The notes: generated from the letters alone by a model not told the origin. DNA of 64,000 nt from Aulosira sp. FACHB-615 (GCF_014698045.1 NZ_JACJSE010000017.1:1-64000), one strand, 5' to 3'. Shown: positions 35,059-43,636, counted from the stretch's first letter. Made by a program: numbers and translations.

Positions 35059-35237
35059 TAGAGAGTGGGAGTAGGGAATGGGGAGTGGGGAGTAGTGGTT
35101 CGGCTACGCTCAGTACAAGTTCGCTCACTAACTGTGATTGGGGAATGGGCTTTAATACAACTCGAATCTTTGTCTTCTTTTGCTGTTTCCTGTTCCCTAT
35201 ATCCCTAAATATTTTATTCTGCACGATGAATTAAATC

Positions 35238-36110
35238 ATGAATGAACTATTAGTATTAACTGACAAGCTTGCTCTGTTCACATTCATTGTTTGCACTATG
35301 TTGGGTGCAGGTTTAAGTTTAACGCTACAACAAATTTGGGAACCTCTTCGCAGCCCTAGGCTTGTCGTTTCATCTCTATTGGCGAATTTTATTTTAGTCC
35401 CACTTTTTATCTATTTGCTAGTACAAATAGTACCTCTAAGTGAACCGCTAAAAGATGGTTTACTAGTGATGGCAGTAGCATCAGGGCCGCCAGCTTTGCC
35501 GAAACTAGCTCAAATAGTTAAGGGTAATATCGCCTTTTCTGTAGGATTAATGATGCTGTTGATGCTTGGCACTATTTTTTATATGCCGATTGTACTGCCC
35601 TTGGTGGTGCAAGGTGTAGAAATTAACTCTTGGGATATTGGCAAACCCTTGTTATTGCTGATGGTTAGCCCATTAGTAATTGGATTATTGATCAAAGCTA
35701 AATTTAGTGCGATCGCTCCCATTATCCAGCCAATTTTTTTCAAGTTATCTAGTGCTGGATTACTTTTAGGTCTGGTAGTCAGACTATTTATTCATACTAA
35801 CGATATCATCACATTATTAAAAACAGGTGCAATCTTTGTTTGTGCGGTCTTTATTATTTTCTCCTTTAGCGTTGGTTATCTTTTAGGCGGCCCTGGAATT
35901 GATACCCAACGTGTGCTAGGTGTGGGAACTGCCCAACGCAATTTTGCCGCAGCATTATTAGTGGGTACGAGTAATTTTTCCGACCCTAATGTAGTGAGCA
36001 TTATTATGGTGACGAGTCTATTAATGATGGTGATAGTTATTATTATGGGGCCAAAGTTTATCGAACTAGACCAAGTAACAAATGCAGAAATCAAACAGGT
36101 AGAGGTTTGA
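35238..36110 (+). CDS. BASS-family Na+-dependent transporter
   Basis: 290 residues with nine to ten transmembrane helices. The motif GTAQRNFAAALLV at about 233-245 matches the conserved GTxQRN crossover region of bile acid:sodium symporter (BASS) relatives, and MAVASGPPALPKL matches the first crossover region. Family members carry organic anions such as pyruvate, 2-keto acids and sulfated steroids. Because it follows the sulfatase on the same strand (180 bases), uptake of a desulfated product is plausible but unproven. Confidence 0.85.
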   Translation: MNELLVLTDKLALFTFIVCTMLGAGLSLTLQQIWEPLRSPRLVVSSLLANFILVPLFIYLLVQIVPLSEPLKDGLLVMAVASGPPALPKLAQIVKGNIAFSVGLMMLLMLGTIFYMPIVLPLVVQGVEINSWDIGKPLLLLMVSPLVIGLLIKAKFSAIAPIIQPIFFKLSSAGLLLGLVVRLFIHTNDIITLLKTGAIFVCAVFIIFSFSVGYLLGGPGIDTQRVLGVGTAQRNFAAALLVGTSNFSDPNVVSIIMVTSLLMMVIVIIMGPKFIELDQVTNAEIKQVEV

Positions 36111-36127
36111 TTTTAGGATGAGTGATG

Positions 36128-36172
36128 AGTAATAAGTAATGAGTATTTACTTATTACCCATTACTTATTACT
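36128..36172. terminator. Repeat-derived stem-loop between the BASS and L,D-transpeptidase genes
   Basis: AGTAATAAGTAATG pairs with CATTACTTATTACT, 14 bp perfect. The arms are heptamer-like repeat units (TAATGAG/TAATAAG). It lies between convergent genes and may act as terminator. A similar repeat lies at 46737-46806. Confidence 0.5.
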
Positions 36173-36307
36173 TAAAGAATGCGAAAATAACTTTTCCACT
36201 GCAAATTTTACTCAGTCGGGAAAGGATTGGGCATGAATTTTTCACCTCTGAAAAGCTACAAAATCAGCAGCCTCACCCAATACCCTAGCTTTGTGCATTA
36301 ATCCAGG

Positions 36308-36820
36308 TTATTTGTGAATGACAACAGGTGTTCCGACGGATGCCCAATTAAATAACCATTTAGCATGGTTCGGCGCGACATTAATGCAACCATGACTTAC
36401 AGGTGTACCAAATTTTTTATGCCAGTAAGCTCCGTGAATTCCGTAATTGCCTTGGTAAAACATTGCATAGGGAACGTTGGGAACGTCATAATCTCTGCCG
36501 CGCATTCGGGTTGATTTATGTTTAGACTGAATTGTAAAGCTGCCAGTACGTGTGGGAGTGGACTTTTTGCCTGTGGAAATAGTAACTGCGTAAACAGCTT
36601 TTCCGCCTTCCCAGGCTGTTAATCTTTGAGTTGCAAGATTAACCTGTATCCAACGTTGGTCGGATTTTTGTAAGGTTTGGATGTTTTGTTTAATTGTCTC
36701 GTTTTTGGAACTGGCTGTGACTGTATTTGTGCAAACACCAATCACACTCAAACATACTGCTGCACCAATCACTAATTTTTTGAAGTGGTGCATCGGGTGA
36801 GAATCAATCAGACTTTTCAT
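36308..36820 (-). CDS. L,D-transpeptidase (YkuD domain)
   Basis: 170 residues from ATG 36820. Residues 1-36 carry a signal peptide (KKLVIGAAVCLSVIGV, then TVTA). The YkuD domain spans about 57-168, with IHGAYWH (H129) and catalytic SHGCINV (H143, C145). Such enzymes make 3-3 peptidoglycan crosslinks or attach proteins to the wall in the periplasm. The frame extends further upstream to 36955 but overlaps the eda gene there, so the later start is preferred; ATG 36793 is a third option. Confidence 0.9.
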   Translation of the reverse strand: MKSLIDSHPMHHFKKLVIGAAVCLSVIGVCTNTVTASSKNETIKQNIQTLQKSDQRWIQVNLATQRLTAWEGGKAVYAVTISTGKKSTPTRTGSFTIQSKHKSTRMRGRDYDVPNVPYAMFYQGNYGIHGAYWHKKFGTPVSHGCINVAPNHAKWLFNWASVGTPVVIHK

Positions 36821-36903
36821 GATGTATGCACTTTTACAAGGTAGTCTTAAGAATTTCTTCCTTTTTACTTTGTAGCCTAAAAAATCAGTAGATGTGTATT
36901 TTG

Positions 36904-37536
36904 CTACGCTAAATTCTGCATCAGGTTGCTGGCAGATTGAGCGATCGCTTGCCAATTTTCTGCTGCTACCAACTGTTTTGGAAATAATTCACTACTTAAG
37001 CCCACAGCAACAGCCCCAGCTTGGATAAATTCGGAAGCATTTTCTAGGCTGACTCCACCTGTAGGAATTAAAGGAATATGACCCAAGGGAGCCTGTAAAC
37101 TTTTGATATAACTGGCTCCGCCTACTGCTTGCACAGGAAAAACTTTCACACAACTAGCACCGTGATGCCAAGCTGTGACAATTTCTGTAGGAGTCAGCGC
37201 CCCTGGAATGATTGGCACATCTTTAGCGACTGCGGTGTGAATCATTTCAATATCAATATGGGGTGAAAATAAGAATTGCGCCCCAGCCGCGATCGCATCT
37301 TGTAACTGCTGCACGTTGAACAATGTACCTGTCCCAATTAGACAATCTGGTAATTTCATCCGTAATTTAGCGATCAATTCTGCGGCGCGATCGCTAGTCC
37401 AGGTAATCTCAATTAGCTGCATTCCTCCAGATGCTACCGCCATCGCCATTTTTTCTCCTATTTCGATTTTGGGCGCACGGATAACTGCGATCGCTCTGTT
37501 TTTTCGCAACTGTGATAACCAAACTTGATTAGACAT
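36904..37536 (-). CDS. eda: KDPG/KHG aldolase (Entner-Doudoroff)
   Basis: 210 residues from ATG 37536 (MSNQVWLSQL); a longer frame from 37587 is unlikely. It is a TIM-barrel class I aldolase splitting 2-keto-3-deoxy-6-phosphogluconate to pyruvate and glyceraldehyde-3-phosphate. The Schiff-base lysine is K131 in CVKVFPVQ, the catalytic Glu is E43 in LIEITW, and the phosphate loop is GGVSLENA. It stands alone here; no edd or zwf is adjacent. Confidence 0.93.
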   Translation of the reverse strand: MSNQVWLSQLRKNRAIAVIRAPKIEIGEKMAMAVASGGMQLIEITWTSDRAAELIAKLRMKLPDCLIGTGTLFNVQQLQDAIAAGAQFLFSPHIDIEMIHTAVAKDVPIIPGALTPTEIVTAWHHGASCVKVFPVQAVGGASYIKSLQAPLGHIPLIPTGGVSLENASEFIQAGAVAVGLSSELFPKQLVAAENWQAIAQSASNLMQNLA

Positions 37537-37589
37537 TCTCGCTGGGACAAACAAGGCTTGAAAATATGTACTACCAGCGTGACACATTC

Positions 37590-37696
37590 TAGAGGCACAG
37601 GGAGTGTTGGGAGAGAGGGGAGAGAGGGGAGTGTGGGGAGTGTGGGGGGAAAGATTTCTTCACCATCCTCCCACACTTCCCACACCTCCCACACCC
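37590..37696. repeat. G-rich heptamer-like repeat with complementary C-rich arm
   Basis: GGGAGAGAGGGGAGAGAGGGGAGTGTGG-type units (split across the stretch) face CTCCCACACTTCCCACACCT units, so the region can fold back on itself. It is intergenic and not coding. Confidence 0.6.
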
Positions 37697-37726
37697 CTGG
37701 ATTTCTCTCACAAGAGAGAAATCCAG
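37697..37726. terminator. Perfect 13-bp hairpin
   Basis: CTGGATTTCTCTC with GAGAGAAATCCAG around an ACAA loop, between the ferredoxin and eda genes. It may back up the terminator at 37755-37785. Confidence 0.5.
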
Positions 37727-37754
37727 GTTTCCTACTCCCCCCTCCCCAGCTACG

Positions 37755-37785
37755 AAAAAAGGACTGGATAAACCAGCCCTTTTTT
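37755..37785 (-). terminator. Terminator of the DUF2997-ycf35-ferredoxin operon
   Basis: AAAAAAGG, mismatch, CTGG, loop ATAAA, CCAG, mismatch, CCTTTTTT: an intrinsic terminator readable on both strands, 23 bases past the ferredoxin stop on the minus strand. Confidence 0.85.
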
Positions 37786-37807
37786 GTAATTATTTAATTT
37801 GTTTATT

Positions 37808-38269
37808 TTAATAACGGGATTGTTTGTTTTTGAGTTTTTGTTTTTTACGCCGTTTTTCAGAAGTGGCAACTGCCATATCTACCGGATAACCAACAACAGG
37901 AATTACTTGATATTTGCGCTCATCTTCTAAGTTTCTCAGTTCTGTGTAATCTACCCAATGGATACAATCAACCGGACAAGTGTCAATTGCTTCTTGGATG
38001 ACTTCTTCCGCGTCCCCGTCTTGGCGAATTACGCGCGATCGCCCGTAATCTGGTTCAATGTAAAAAGTATTTCGCGCAACATGAGCGCAGTGTTTACAAC
38101 CAATACAGGTGATTTCGTCAACATAAACACCCTTTTGGCGTAACACTCCACCCAACTCCGGCTCTAAACCAGAACGTTCTGGGTTATCCCGCAAAAAACC
38201 CCCTAATTCTGGTTCCAAACCGGAACGATTATCTTCCTGTTCCTCCGGCGAAGGCAGAAAATCAGCCAT
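37808..38269 (-). CDS. 4Fe-4S ferredoxin with a duplicated N-terminal motif
   Basis: 153 residues. Residues 15-27 and 32-44 are a direct repeat (RSGLEPELGGxLR). The ferredoxin core follows: CIGCKHC (C55, C58, C61) and CPVDC (C98, C102), enough for one [4Fe-4S] cluster; a second full CxxCxxC set is absent. The tail is basic (EKRRKKQKLKNKQSRY). The start overlaps the end of ycf35, so translation is coupled. In other cyanobacteria this ferredoxin travels with DUF1257 and DUF2997 genes; the electron partner is unknown. Confidence 0.88.
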   Translation of the reverse strand: MADFLPSPEEQEDNRSGLEPELGGFLRDNPERSGLEPELGGVLRQKGVYVDEITCIGCKHCAHVARNTFYIEPDYGRSRVIRQDGDAEEVIQEAIDTCPVDCIHWVDYTELRNLEDERKYQVIPVVGYPVDMAVATSEKRRKKQKLKNKQSRY

Positions 38270-38655
38270 TACGCACTCCAGCGTTGTACTACTAAGCGAA
38301 TAGAACCGTCTGCATTTTTTTGTTGTTCAGCAACTTGAAAACCAGCCAATGCAGTTTCCTTAACCACTGTTTGGTAAGCATAACGTTGGGTGACTTGGCG
38401 CAAGAAACCATCTACAGACAGATTTTGTTGCCAGTACTGCAAGTCAGCTACTAATTCGTATTCTTTGCCATTCCATCTAAAGCCGATGTCATAGCCATTT
38501 TCCTGCTCAATGGTGACTTCCGCAGGATGGGTTTGACCGCGATAGCCACGTACCTCGCGGGGGCCTGGTTTCCAGTCGATGCCCAAATCGGTTAGCGCAT
38601 CTTTTAAAGAATCAAGGTTACGGATTTGAGTCTTAATTTGGCTAAAGTGTGACAT
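38269..38655 (-). CDS. ycf35: DUF1257/Ycf35 protein
   Basis: 128 residues starting MSHFSQIKTQIRNLDSLKDALTDLG, the typical Ycf35 opening; the motif GQTHPAEVTI and a C-terminal VVQRW are conserved. Homologs are encoded in red-lineage plastids. Function is not established. It is the middle gene of a three-gene operon and overlaps the ferredoxin gene. Confidence 0.9.
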   Translation of the reverse strand: MSHFSQIKTQIRNLDSLKDALTDLGIDWKPGPREVRGYRGQTHPAEVTIEQENGYDIGFRWNGKEYELVADLQYWQQNLSVDGFLRQVTQRYAYQTVVKETALAGFQVAEQQKNADGSIRLVVQRWSA

Positions 38656-38693
38656 GGTGGTTGTAAATCAACGACAATAAACTGTTAGAAAAC

Positions 38694-38903
38694 TTACCAT
38701 TCGCTGTAAGTAGCTTGCGTATTCGCCTGATTCGATTGGTGTAACTGATTGGCGAAATATTCTGAGGTTGGCTCTTGATTAAGTACTTGCCCCAGCTGTG
38801 CTTCTATTGCCTCTGTTACTTCAGCACAAGAAGCACCCACAATGCCAGTGACTTTCTCTTGTACCCGACCGTCTGGATAAATTATGAATTCTAATGTCTC
38901 CAT
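38694..38903 (-). CDS. DUF2997 protein
   Basis: 69 residues from ATG 38903 (METLEFIIYPDGRVQEKVTG). The short conserved core VTGIVGASCAEVTEAIEAQLG with its single Cys, followed by a variable Gln/Asn-rich tail, fits DUF2997. It is the first gene of the ferredoxin operon, 38 bases before ycf35. An in-frame ATG four codons upstream is the alternative start. Confidence 0.85.
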   Translation of the reverse strand: METLEFIIYPDGRVQEKVTGIVGASCAEVTEAIEAQLGQVLNQEPTSEYFANQLHQSNQANTQATYSEW

Positions 38904-39550
38904 GCTTTTGGCCAACCACGATAGTAAGCTTGGACTGTACCCCCTAGCACAATGCTAAGAATCCTGTCCAGGGAACATTGTTACTTAGACACAAACTTGC
39001 CATTTTTTAACTAATGTTCCATCTCTCAATATAAATATCTCAGAAAATTTACAAAAGTTATTATTTTAATAAGTCATTACATCTGTCATTAGTTAGTCTC
39101 TCTTAACCTTCTAGAATAGTCAAGTTTAAAATTAAGTTAGTTAATTCAGGGATAAAAGCCTGTCAAACCAACACTCTTCGGTAGTATAGCTAGATCAGTC
39201 AGTCACAAAACTATGCAATTTATTGAAAAAGTTTATCATTATGATTAGATAAACCCTATTCTTCCTGTAGGGTGATATGGCAGGTAAGGGACTTCTAATT
39301 AAAATAGGACTTACGCAAAAAACGAAAAAGTAGGGTTTTAGAACAGGGTGCGGGGGTATGAGGGTGTAAGGGTGTAAGTATTCAAAACCCCTTACGCCCC
39401 ATACCCTTTCACCCCCGCACCCAATCCCTACAGACAATTTTGGTGCGTAAGTCCTGTAAAAAATAACCGCTCTTTCCTACTCCCCACTCCCCACTTTCTA
39501 CTCCTAACCGGTAAAGATAATTTCAAAAATCAAACCTAATTACTATATTT
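38904..39550. other. 647-base divergent region with a MITE
   Basis: Holds the promoters of the DUF2997 operon and the MacB-like gene, and a 150-bp MITE at 39306-39455. A minus-strand frame at 39195-39437 is only read-through of the MITE. Confidence 0.65.
39306..39455. mobile_element. MITE with AGGACTTACGCA ends (150 bp)
   Basis: Terminal inverted repeats AGGACTTACGCA (39306-39317) and TGCGTAAGTCCT (39444-39455), 12 of 12 matching. Inside, a G-rich arm (GGGTGCGGGGGTATGAGGG...) faces a C-rich arm (...CCCTTTCACCCCCGCACCC), so the element is one long imperfect palindrome. It is noncoding. The TAGGACTT start is shared with the other MITE family in the window. Confidence 0.8.
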
Positions 39551-40309
39551 ATGGCAATTGCTTCTCTTACCGATTCTCTAGTTCCTAACCCTGTACCAAA
39601 ATCGGCAATCATTCGTTTAGAAAATATCTTTAAAACCTACGGTAGTGGCGAAACTGAAGTCAAAGCACTGAACAATGTCAACTTGACCATCAACGAGGGC
39701 GAGTATTGTTCAATTATGGGGCCTTCTGGTTCAGGTAAATCCACAGCCATGAATATTATCGGCTGTTTAGACCGCCCCACAGACGGACATTACTATTTAG
39801 ATAACGTTGATGTTGCCCAAATGGATGATAAAGCTTTGGCACATATCCGCAACAAAAAATTGGGGTTTGTCTTTCAACAATTCCATCTATTACCCCAACT
39901 GACAGCCTTAGAAAACGTGATGTTGCCAATGGCTTATGCTAATGTTAACCCCACAGAAAGACGCGATCGCGCCGTTGTCGCCTTAACCAGAGTTGGTTTA
40001 GAAAAGCGCCTAAACAACAAACCAAATCAACTCTCAGGGGGACAACAACAAAGAGTAGCGATCGCTCGTGCTATTGTCAACCGTCCCGTCGTTCTCCTCG
40101 CCGATGAACCCACAGGCGCACTTGACTCTCGCACCACCCAAGAGGTACTAGACATTTTCACCGAATTAAACGCCAGTGGGATCACCGTAGTCATGGTAAC
40201 TCACGAACCAGATGTCGCCCGACAAACTCAGCGCATTGTTTGGTTCCGCGATGGTGAAATCATACACTCTCATCTCACACCCAATGATTTGACTCACTTG
40301 GCTGGTTAG
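39551..40309 (+). CDS. ABC transporter ATPase, MacB/LolD/DevA type
   Basis: 252 residues with Walker A GPSGSGKST, the Q-loop VFQQFHLLPQLTALENVMLP typical of the MacB/LolD branch, signature LSGGQQQRVAIARA, and Walker B VVLLADEPTGALD. These ATPases drive mechanotransmission-type exporters (MacAB, LolCDE, DevBCA). In heterocystous cyanobacteria DevA-like paralogs export glycolipids, but no DevB/DevC-type partner lies beside this gene, so its complex is unknown. The first 20 residues are a variable extension. Confidence 0.9.
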   Translation: MAIASLTDSLVPNPVPKSAIIRLENIFKTYGSGETEVKALNNVNLTINEGEYCSIMGPSGSGKSTAMNIIGCLDRPTDGHYYLDNVDVAQMDDKALAHIRNKKLGFVFQQFHLLPQLTALENVMLPMAYANVNPTERRDRAVVALTRVGLEKRLNNKPNQLSGGQQQRVAIARAIVNRPVVLLADEPTGALDSRTTQEVLDIFTELNASGITVVMVTHEPDVARQTQRIVWFRDGEIIHSHLTPNDLTHLAG

Positions 40310-40751
40310 AGGTTAGAGGCTAGAGGTTAGAGGCTAGAGGTTAGTACAACAAGGCAAAAGTAAAAAGGCAAAAGGAAAAAGAAAGAATAACGATACCACA
40401 AGCCTTTTAGCAATTTTTTATGGTCTGTTTATTTACGCCGACCTGTACTAGAGGTTAGAGGCTAGAGGTTAGAGGCTAGGAAAGGTATTAATTTTGAGAT
40501 ATTGAAGTTACGCCACTACAGGCTTTTTATCTAACCTCTAGTCCCCAGATCCTAGCCTCCCCTCTACATACATTATTTCGCATTGTTCTTTTTATCTAGC
40601 CTCTAGTAGTCTGCCAAGAGAACTTTGTGTGGTGGCTGGCAGAGGGGCAGGGTAGAGAGTACCTTCATTCCCCCCTGCTCCCCTGCTCCCTTACAGGGTC
40701 TACACAGCAATATTGGGTTGGTGGACTACTAGCCCCTAGCCCCTAGCCTCT
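40310..40751. repeat. Long heptanucleotide repeat region (TTAGAGG/CTAGAGG)
   Basis: Tandem 7-base units TTAGAGG and CTAGAGG at 40306-40345 and 40447-40482, and their complements (CCTCTAG, CCCCTAG) at about 40531-40612 and 40727-40751. Opposite-strand arms can pair, so RNA through here would fold strongly between the two convergent genes. No ORF. This is the tandem heptamer class of Nostocales genomes. Confidence 0.75.
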
Positions 40752-41282
40752 TTACAGACTGGAAGTTTTACCAGTTTCTGCTTGTGTTTCAATGGGTTGG
40801 ACATCACTGTAGCCCATTTCACCCGCTATGGTTCTAAAAACTGACATTTGTGCTTCAAAATCTAATCCTTCAATTTGAGACAGCAAATCATTAATTGCAT
40901 TACCAGTTTCGTAATCATCAGGAAAATCAACTACTGTATCACCCATTGCTACTGCCCAAACATACCAAACTAATAATTGATTATTTTCTTTTAATGCACC
41001 ATAGGCGCGGGAATATTCGGTGTCTTTGCGGTTAACTATATCCCGCATTACATTTAATTGTGCTTCCTCAGAAAGTTGTAAATAATCATTTAATAAAAGC
41101 GGTGCTAATTCTGGTTCAGCAGCAGCCGGAGCCGCAGGAGTAATAGAGTCACCCATGTTTTCATAAACCAGATAAAACCATGCTAATTTAGCATCAGTAT
41201 CTAACTTATTAAAAGCTTTTACCACACTTTGGGTTGCGTTGCTTAATGCTTGAGTAGCGTTATTTTCGTAATTTGCAGTCAT
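40752..41282 (-). CDS. Helical carotenoid protein (OCP N-terminal domain homolog)
   Basis: 176 residues matching the all-helical carotenoid-binding N-terminal domain of orange carotenoid protein, without the NTF2-like C-terminal domain. Key pieces: LAWFYLVYENMGDSITPAAP (33-52), LNVMRDIVNRKDTEYSRAYGALKENNQ (76-102), WYVWAVAMG (106-114), and MSVFRTIAGEMGY at the end. HCPs bind one ketocarotenoid and quench singlet oxygen or phycobilisomes depending on clade. I cannot assign the clade. The C-terminal about 15 residues are an unconserved tail. Confidence 0.93.
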   Translation of the reverse strand: MTANYENNATQALSNATQSVVKAFNKLDTDAKLAWFYLVYENMGDSITPAAPAAAEPELAPLLLNDYLQLSEEAQLNVMRDIVNRKDTEYSRAYGALKENNQLLVWYVWAVAMGDTVVDFPDDYETGNAINDLLSQIEGLDFEAQMSVFRTIAGEMGYSDVQPIETQAETGKTSSL

Positions 41283-41498
41283 GATTTATCACCAGGAAAT
41301 TAACATATCAAACTAAGAGTTAACAAGGTTTTGTAATTACAATCTCCCTCCCAGAGAAAGACTTATTTTAATAGAGGATTAAAACTTATCTCTGTCTTGT
41401 AATAGAGGTAATAATCTCTCTCTAGGTGGCAGTAATTCATAAATTTACCTTGATACAATCGCCCCAGAATTTAATCAAATTACACAAGGTGTTAAATT

Positions 41499-41873
41499 AT
41501 GGCTGATACAATAAAACCCAATCCTAATGAAGCTACTACCCATGATGCACAATTAACAGCCGAAAATATGGCTAGTGGCGAGGAAAAATTACAAAAAGTC
41601 GATTTTGATGCTGATTACGCAGCCGCACAGCAGTTTAGCATCAGTGAAATAGATCGCACTCCCGAAGGAGAAGCCGCCGCCCAAGCTGCAACTGCACCTA
41701 AATTAGAAATTCCCGAAGCTGAAGATAGAACCACTGAAGCACAGCCTACAGGGAACCCCGATGATTATTTAGAATTAGCTAAAGAAGTTGGGCGTTCTGA
41801 TAATGAAGGCGTATCTAATGTTAGTGATGATTTAGTCAAACAAGCTATAGAAAAAGGTCAACCTAAAAAATAG
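41499..41873 (+). CDS. Acidic low-complexity hypothetical protein (124 aa)
   Basis: Rich in Ala, Glu, Asp, Thr and Pro with almost no aromatic residues; likely disordered. No motif is recognised. GTGTTAAATT precedes the ATG without a clear ribosome-binding site. It sits between the carotenoid protein gene and the phosphatase gene; no functional link is visible. Confidence 0.6.
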   Translation: MADTIKPNPNEATTHDAQLTAENMASGEEKLQKVDFDADYAAAQQFSISEIDRTPEGEAAAQAATAPKLEIPEAEDRTTEAQPTGNPDDYLELAKEVGRSDNEGVSNVSDDLVKQAIEKGQPKK

Positions 41874-41883
41874 CCATCTAAGG

Positions 41884-41951
41884 TATGAAGTATGAAGTAT
41901 GAAGTGTGAAGTATGAATTGTTCTACTTTATCTTTCATACTTCATTTTTAA
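41884..41951. repeat. ATGAAGT heptamer tandem repeat
   Basis: Five units of (G)TATGAAG at 41884-41920, then CATACTTCA in the opposite sense at about 41936-41945, giving a potential hairpin between convergent genes. Confidence 0.7.
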
Positions 41952-42051
41952 TTTCATAGCCTTAGCCTCATAGATGAGGAAAGTATTGATTGCTGGAAGC
42001 ATTGGGATTAATAGGTTTATACTTAGACATCTGCTAGATCACACAGGAAAA

Positions 42052-42690
42052 TTAACAACAATTTTGAATAACATCTAGCAGTTCGCTAGGATGATTGATT
42101 AAAAAGTCAGGTTTTTGCTTTAATAAGACTTCTGGAGAGTTAAACCCCCAAGTGACAGCCACTACCTTAATATTGGCTTTTTTGGATGCTTCGATATCTC
42201 TAGTTTCATCACCAACGTAAATTACAGCTTGAGTTGAGAGTTGTTTTTGCTTTAATAAATTATTGATGATGGTTGTTTTGCCAAAAATTGTGACTCCAGA
42301 ATAAATGAAATCAAATAGGTTATCTAATTCGTGGTTATTCAGAAAAGCTGTAACATTTTCTTTAGAGTTAGATGTGATAATTCCTAACTGATAACCATGA
42401 TCTTTCAGTTCTGTGAGTGCTTCTTTAATTCCAGGAATTGGCTGAAATTCGTGAATTTTATTCTTGAGTTCTGATTTAACTTTTCTGAGGAGAAACGGAA
42501 TCTTTAGGAGAGATACGCCTGAGTATTTAATAATTTCTCTAGAAGTTAAATTTCTCAAATGAGCGAGTTGTTCAGGAGTGATTTGTTTATAACCAAATTC
42601 TGTCGCTAAACGATTGGCAATACCAACAAGAGCATCTACTGTATCTGCAATTGTGCCATCAAAATCAAAAACGATTACTTTCTGAGTCAT
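42052..42690 (-). CDS. HAD-superfamily hydrolase, phosphoglycolate phosphatase-like
   Basis: 212 residues from ATG 42690. HAD motif I is DFDGTIADT (catalytic Asp pair), motif II LGIITSNS, motif III with the Lys around FGKTT, and motif IV VGDETRDIEAS. A helical C1 cap lies between motifs I and II. The family dephosphorylates phosphoglycolate and other small phosphates; the substrate is unassigned. Its start overlaps the end of queG by 26 bases, indicating cotranscription. Confidence 0.88.
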   Translation of the reverse strand: MTQKVIVFDFDGTIADTVDALVGIANRLATEFGYKQITPEQLAHLRNLTSREIIKYSGVSLLKIPFLLRKVKSELKNKIHEFQPIPGIKEALTELKDHGYQLGIITSNSKENVTAFLNNHELDNLFDFIYSGVTIFGKTTIINNLLKQKQLSTQAVIYVGDETRDIEASKKANIKVVAVTWGFNSPEVLLKQKPDFLINHPSELLDVIQNCC

Positions 42691-43636
42691 TATTTTGCCT
42701 AGATGCGTCAAGATTAGCACGGGCATTCCGTCTTAACATTTCTGGCTTAATCCGCCGCAACGCTGATGCCGGAAATTGTTGATCCCACTCCTCATCTGAG
42801 ATTTTTGCTAATTCTATCAGCTTGGGCGCGATATTCCCAGGATAAGGTTGAAAATCTGCCACGTCGGTTGTCTGGGCAAATCGCTGATTCCAAGGACAAA
42901 CATCTTGGCAAATATCACAACCTGCAACCCAGCCTTGCAAGTGTGGTGCGATCGCCTCTGGTAATTTTTCCCCCCGATTTTCTATTGTATGATACGCAAT
43001 ACAGCGATTAGCATCTACTACAAATGGTTGCGTAATTGCACCAGTGGGACAAGCTGTTAAACAACGAGTACAGCTACCGCAATGTTGTGTATGGGGGCGA
43101 TCGCATTCTAGTTCTAAGTTGGTCACAATTTCCCCCAAAAATACCCAAGAGCCATACTCTCTGGTAATCACATTCCCATTTTTAGCAATCCAGCCAATTC
43201 CTGCTTTTTGCGCCCAGACTTTATCCTGCACAGGGCCAGTATCTGCATAGTACCTGGCTTTTACACCTTCACCCAGAGATTCTAACCAGCTATTTAGCTG
43301 CTTGAGTTTCTTGTGCATTACTTTGTGATAGTCTCGTCCCCAACCGTAGCGAGATATTTTGGCGTATTCTTCACCTTCGGGGCGTTGATGTGGAGTGTAA
43401 TAATTCAGTGCCACACACACAAGCGATCGCGCTTCTGACATCACTAAACGAATATCTTGCCGCTTGGGATTATCCATCCACTCCATATCAGCGTGATAAC
43501 CCAGTGCTATCCATGCTTGCAGTCTTTGAACTTCTGTATGATCTACCCCTTCTACAGCAGCAATTCCCACTTTGTGGAAGCCTAATTCTACAGCTTTTTC
43601 TTTGACTGCTTGGCTAGTTACAGAATTTTGATTCAT
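42665..43636 (-). CDS. queG: Epoxyqueuosine reductase QueG
   Basis: 323 residues. It reduces epoxyqueuosine to queuosine in tRNA (GUN anticodons) using cobalamin and two [4Fe-4S] clusters. The cluster motifs are CGSCTRCLTACPTGA and CDICQDVCPWNQ. The cobalamin-binding core carries RYADTGP-type sequence (ARYYADTGPVQDK) with the conserved acidic residue. The C-terminal extension is shorter than in E. coli. queA and tgt are not nearby. Confidence 0.93.
   Translation of the reverse strand: MNQNSVTSQAVKEKAVELGFHKVGIAAVEGVDHTEVQRLQAWIALGYHADMEWMDNPKRQDIRLVMSEARSLVCVALNYYTPHQRPEGEEYAKISRYGWGRDYHKVMHKKLKQLNSWLESLGEGVKARYYADTGPVQDKVWAQKAGIGWIAKNGNVITREYGSWVFLGEIVTNLELECDRPHTQHCGSCTRCLTACPTGAITQPFVVDANRCIAYHTIENRGEKLPEAIAPHLQGWVAGCDICQDVCPWNQRFAQTTDVADFQPYPGNIAPKLIELAKISDEEWDQQFPASALRRIKPEMLRRNARANLDASRQNNDSESNRF

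Noticed and set aside
37525..37797. Frames through the G-rich/C-rich repeat near eda
   Set aside because: Low-complexity repeat and terminator sequence; residues are runs of Gly, Ser and Thr.
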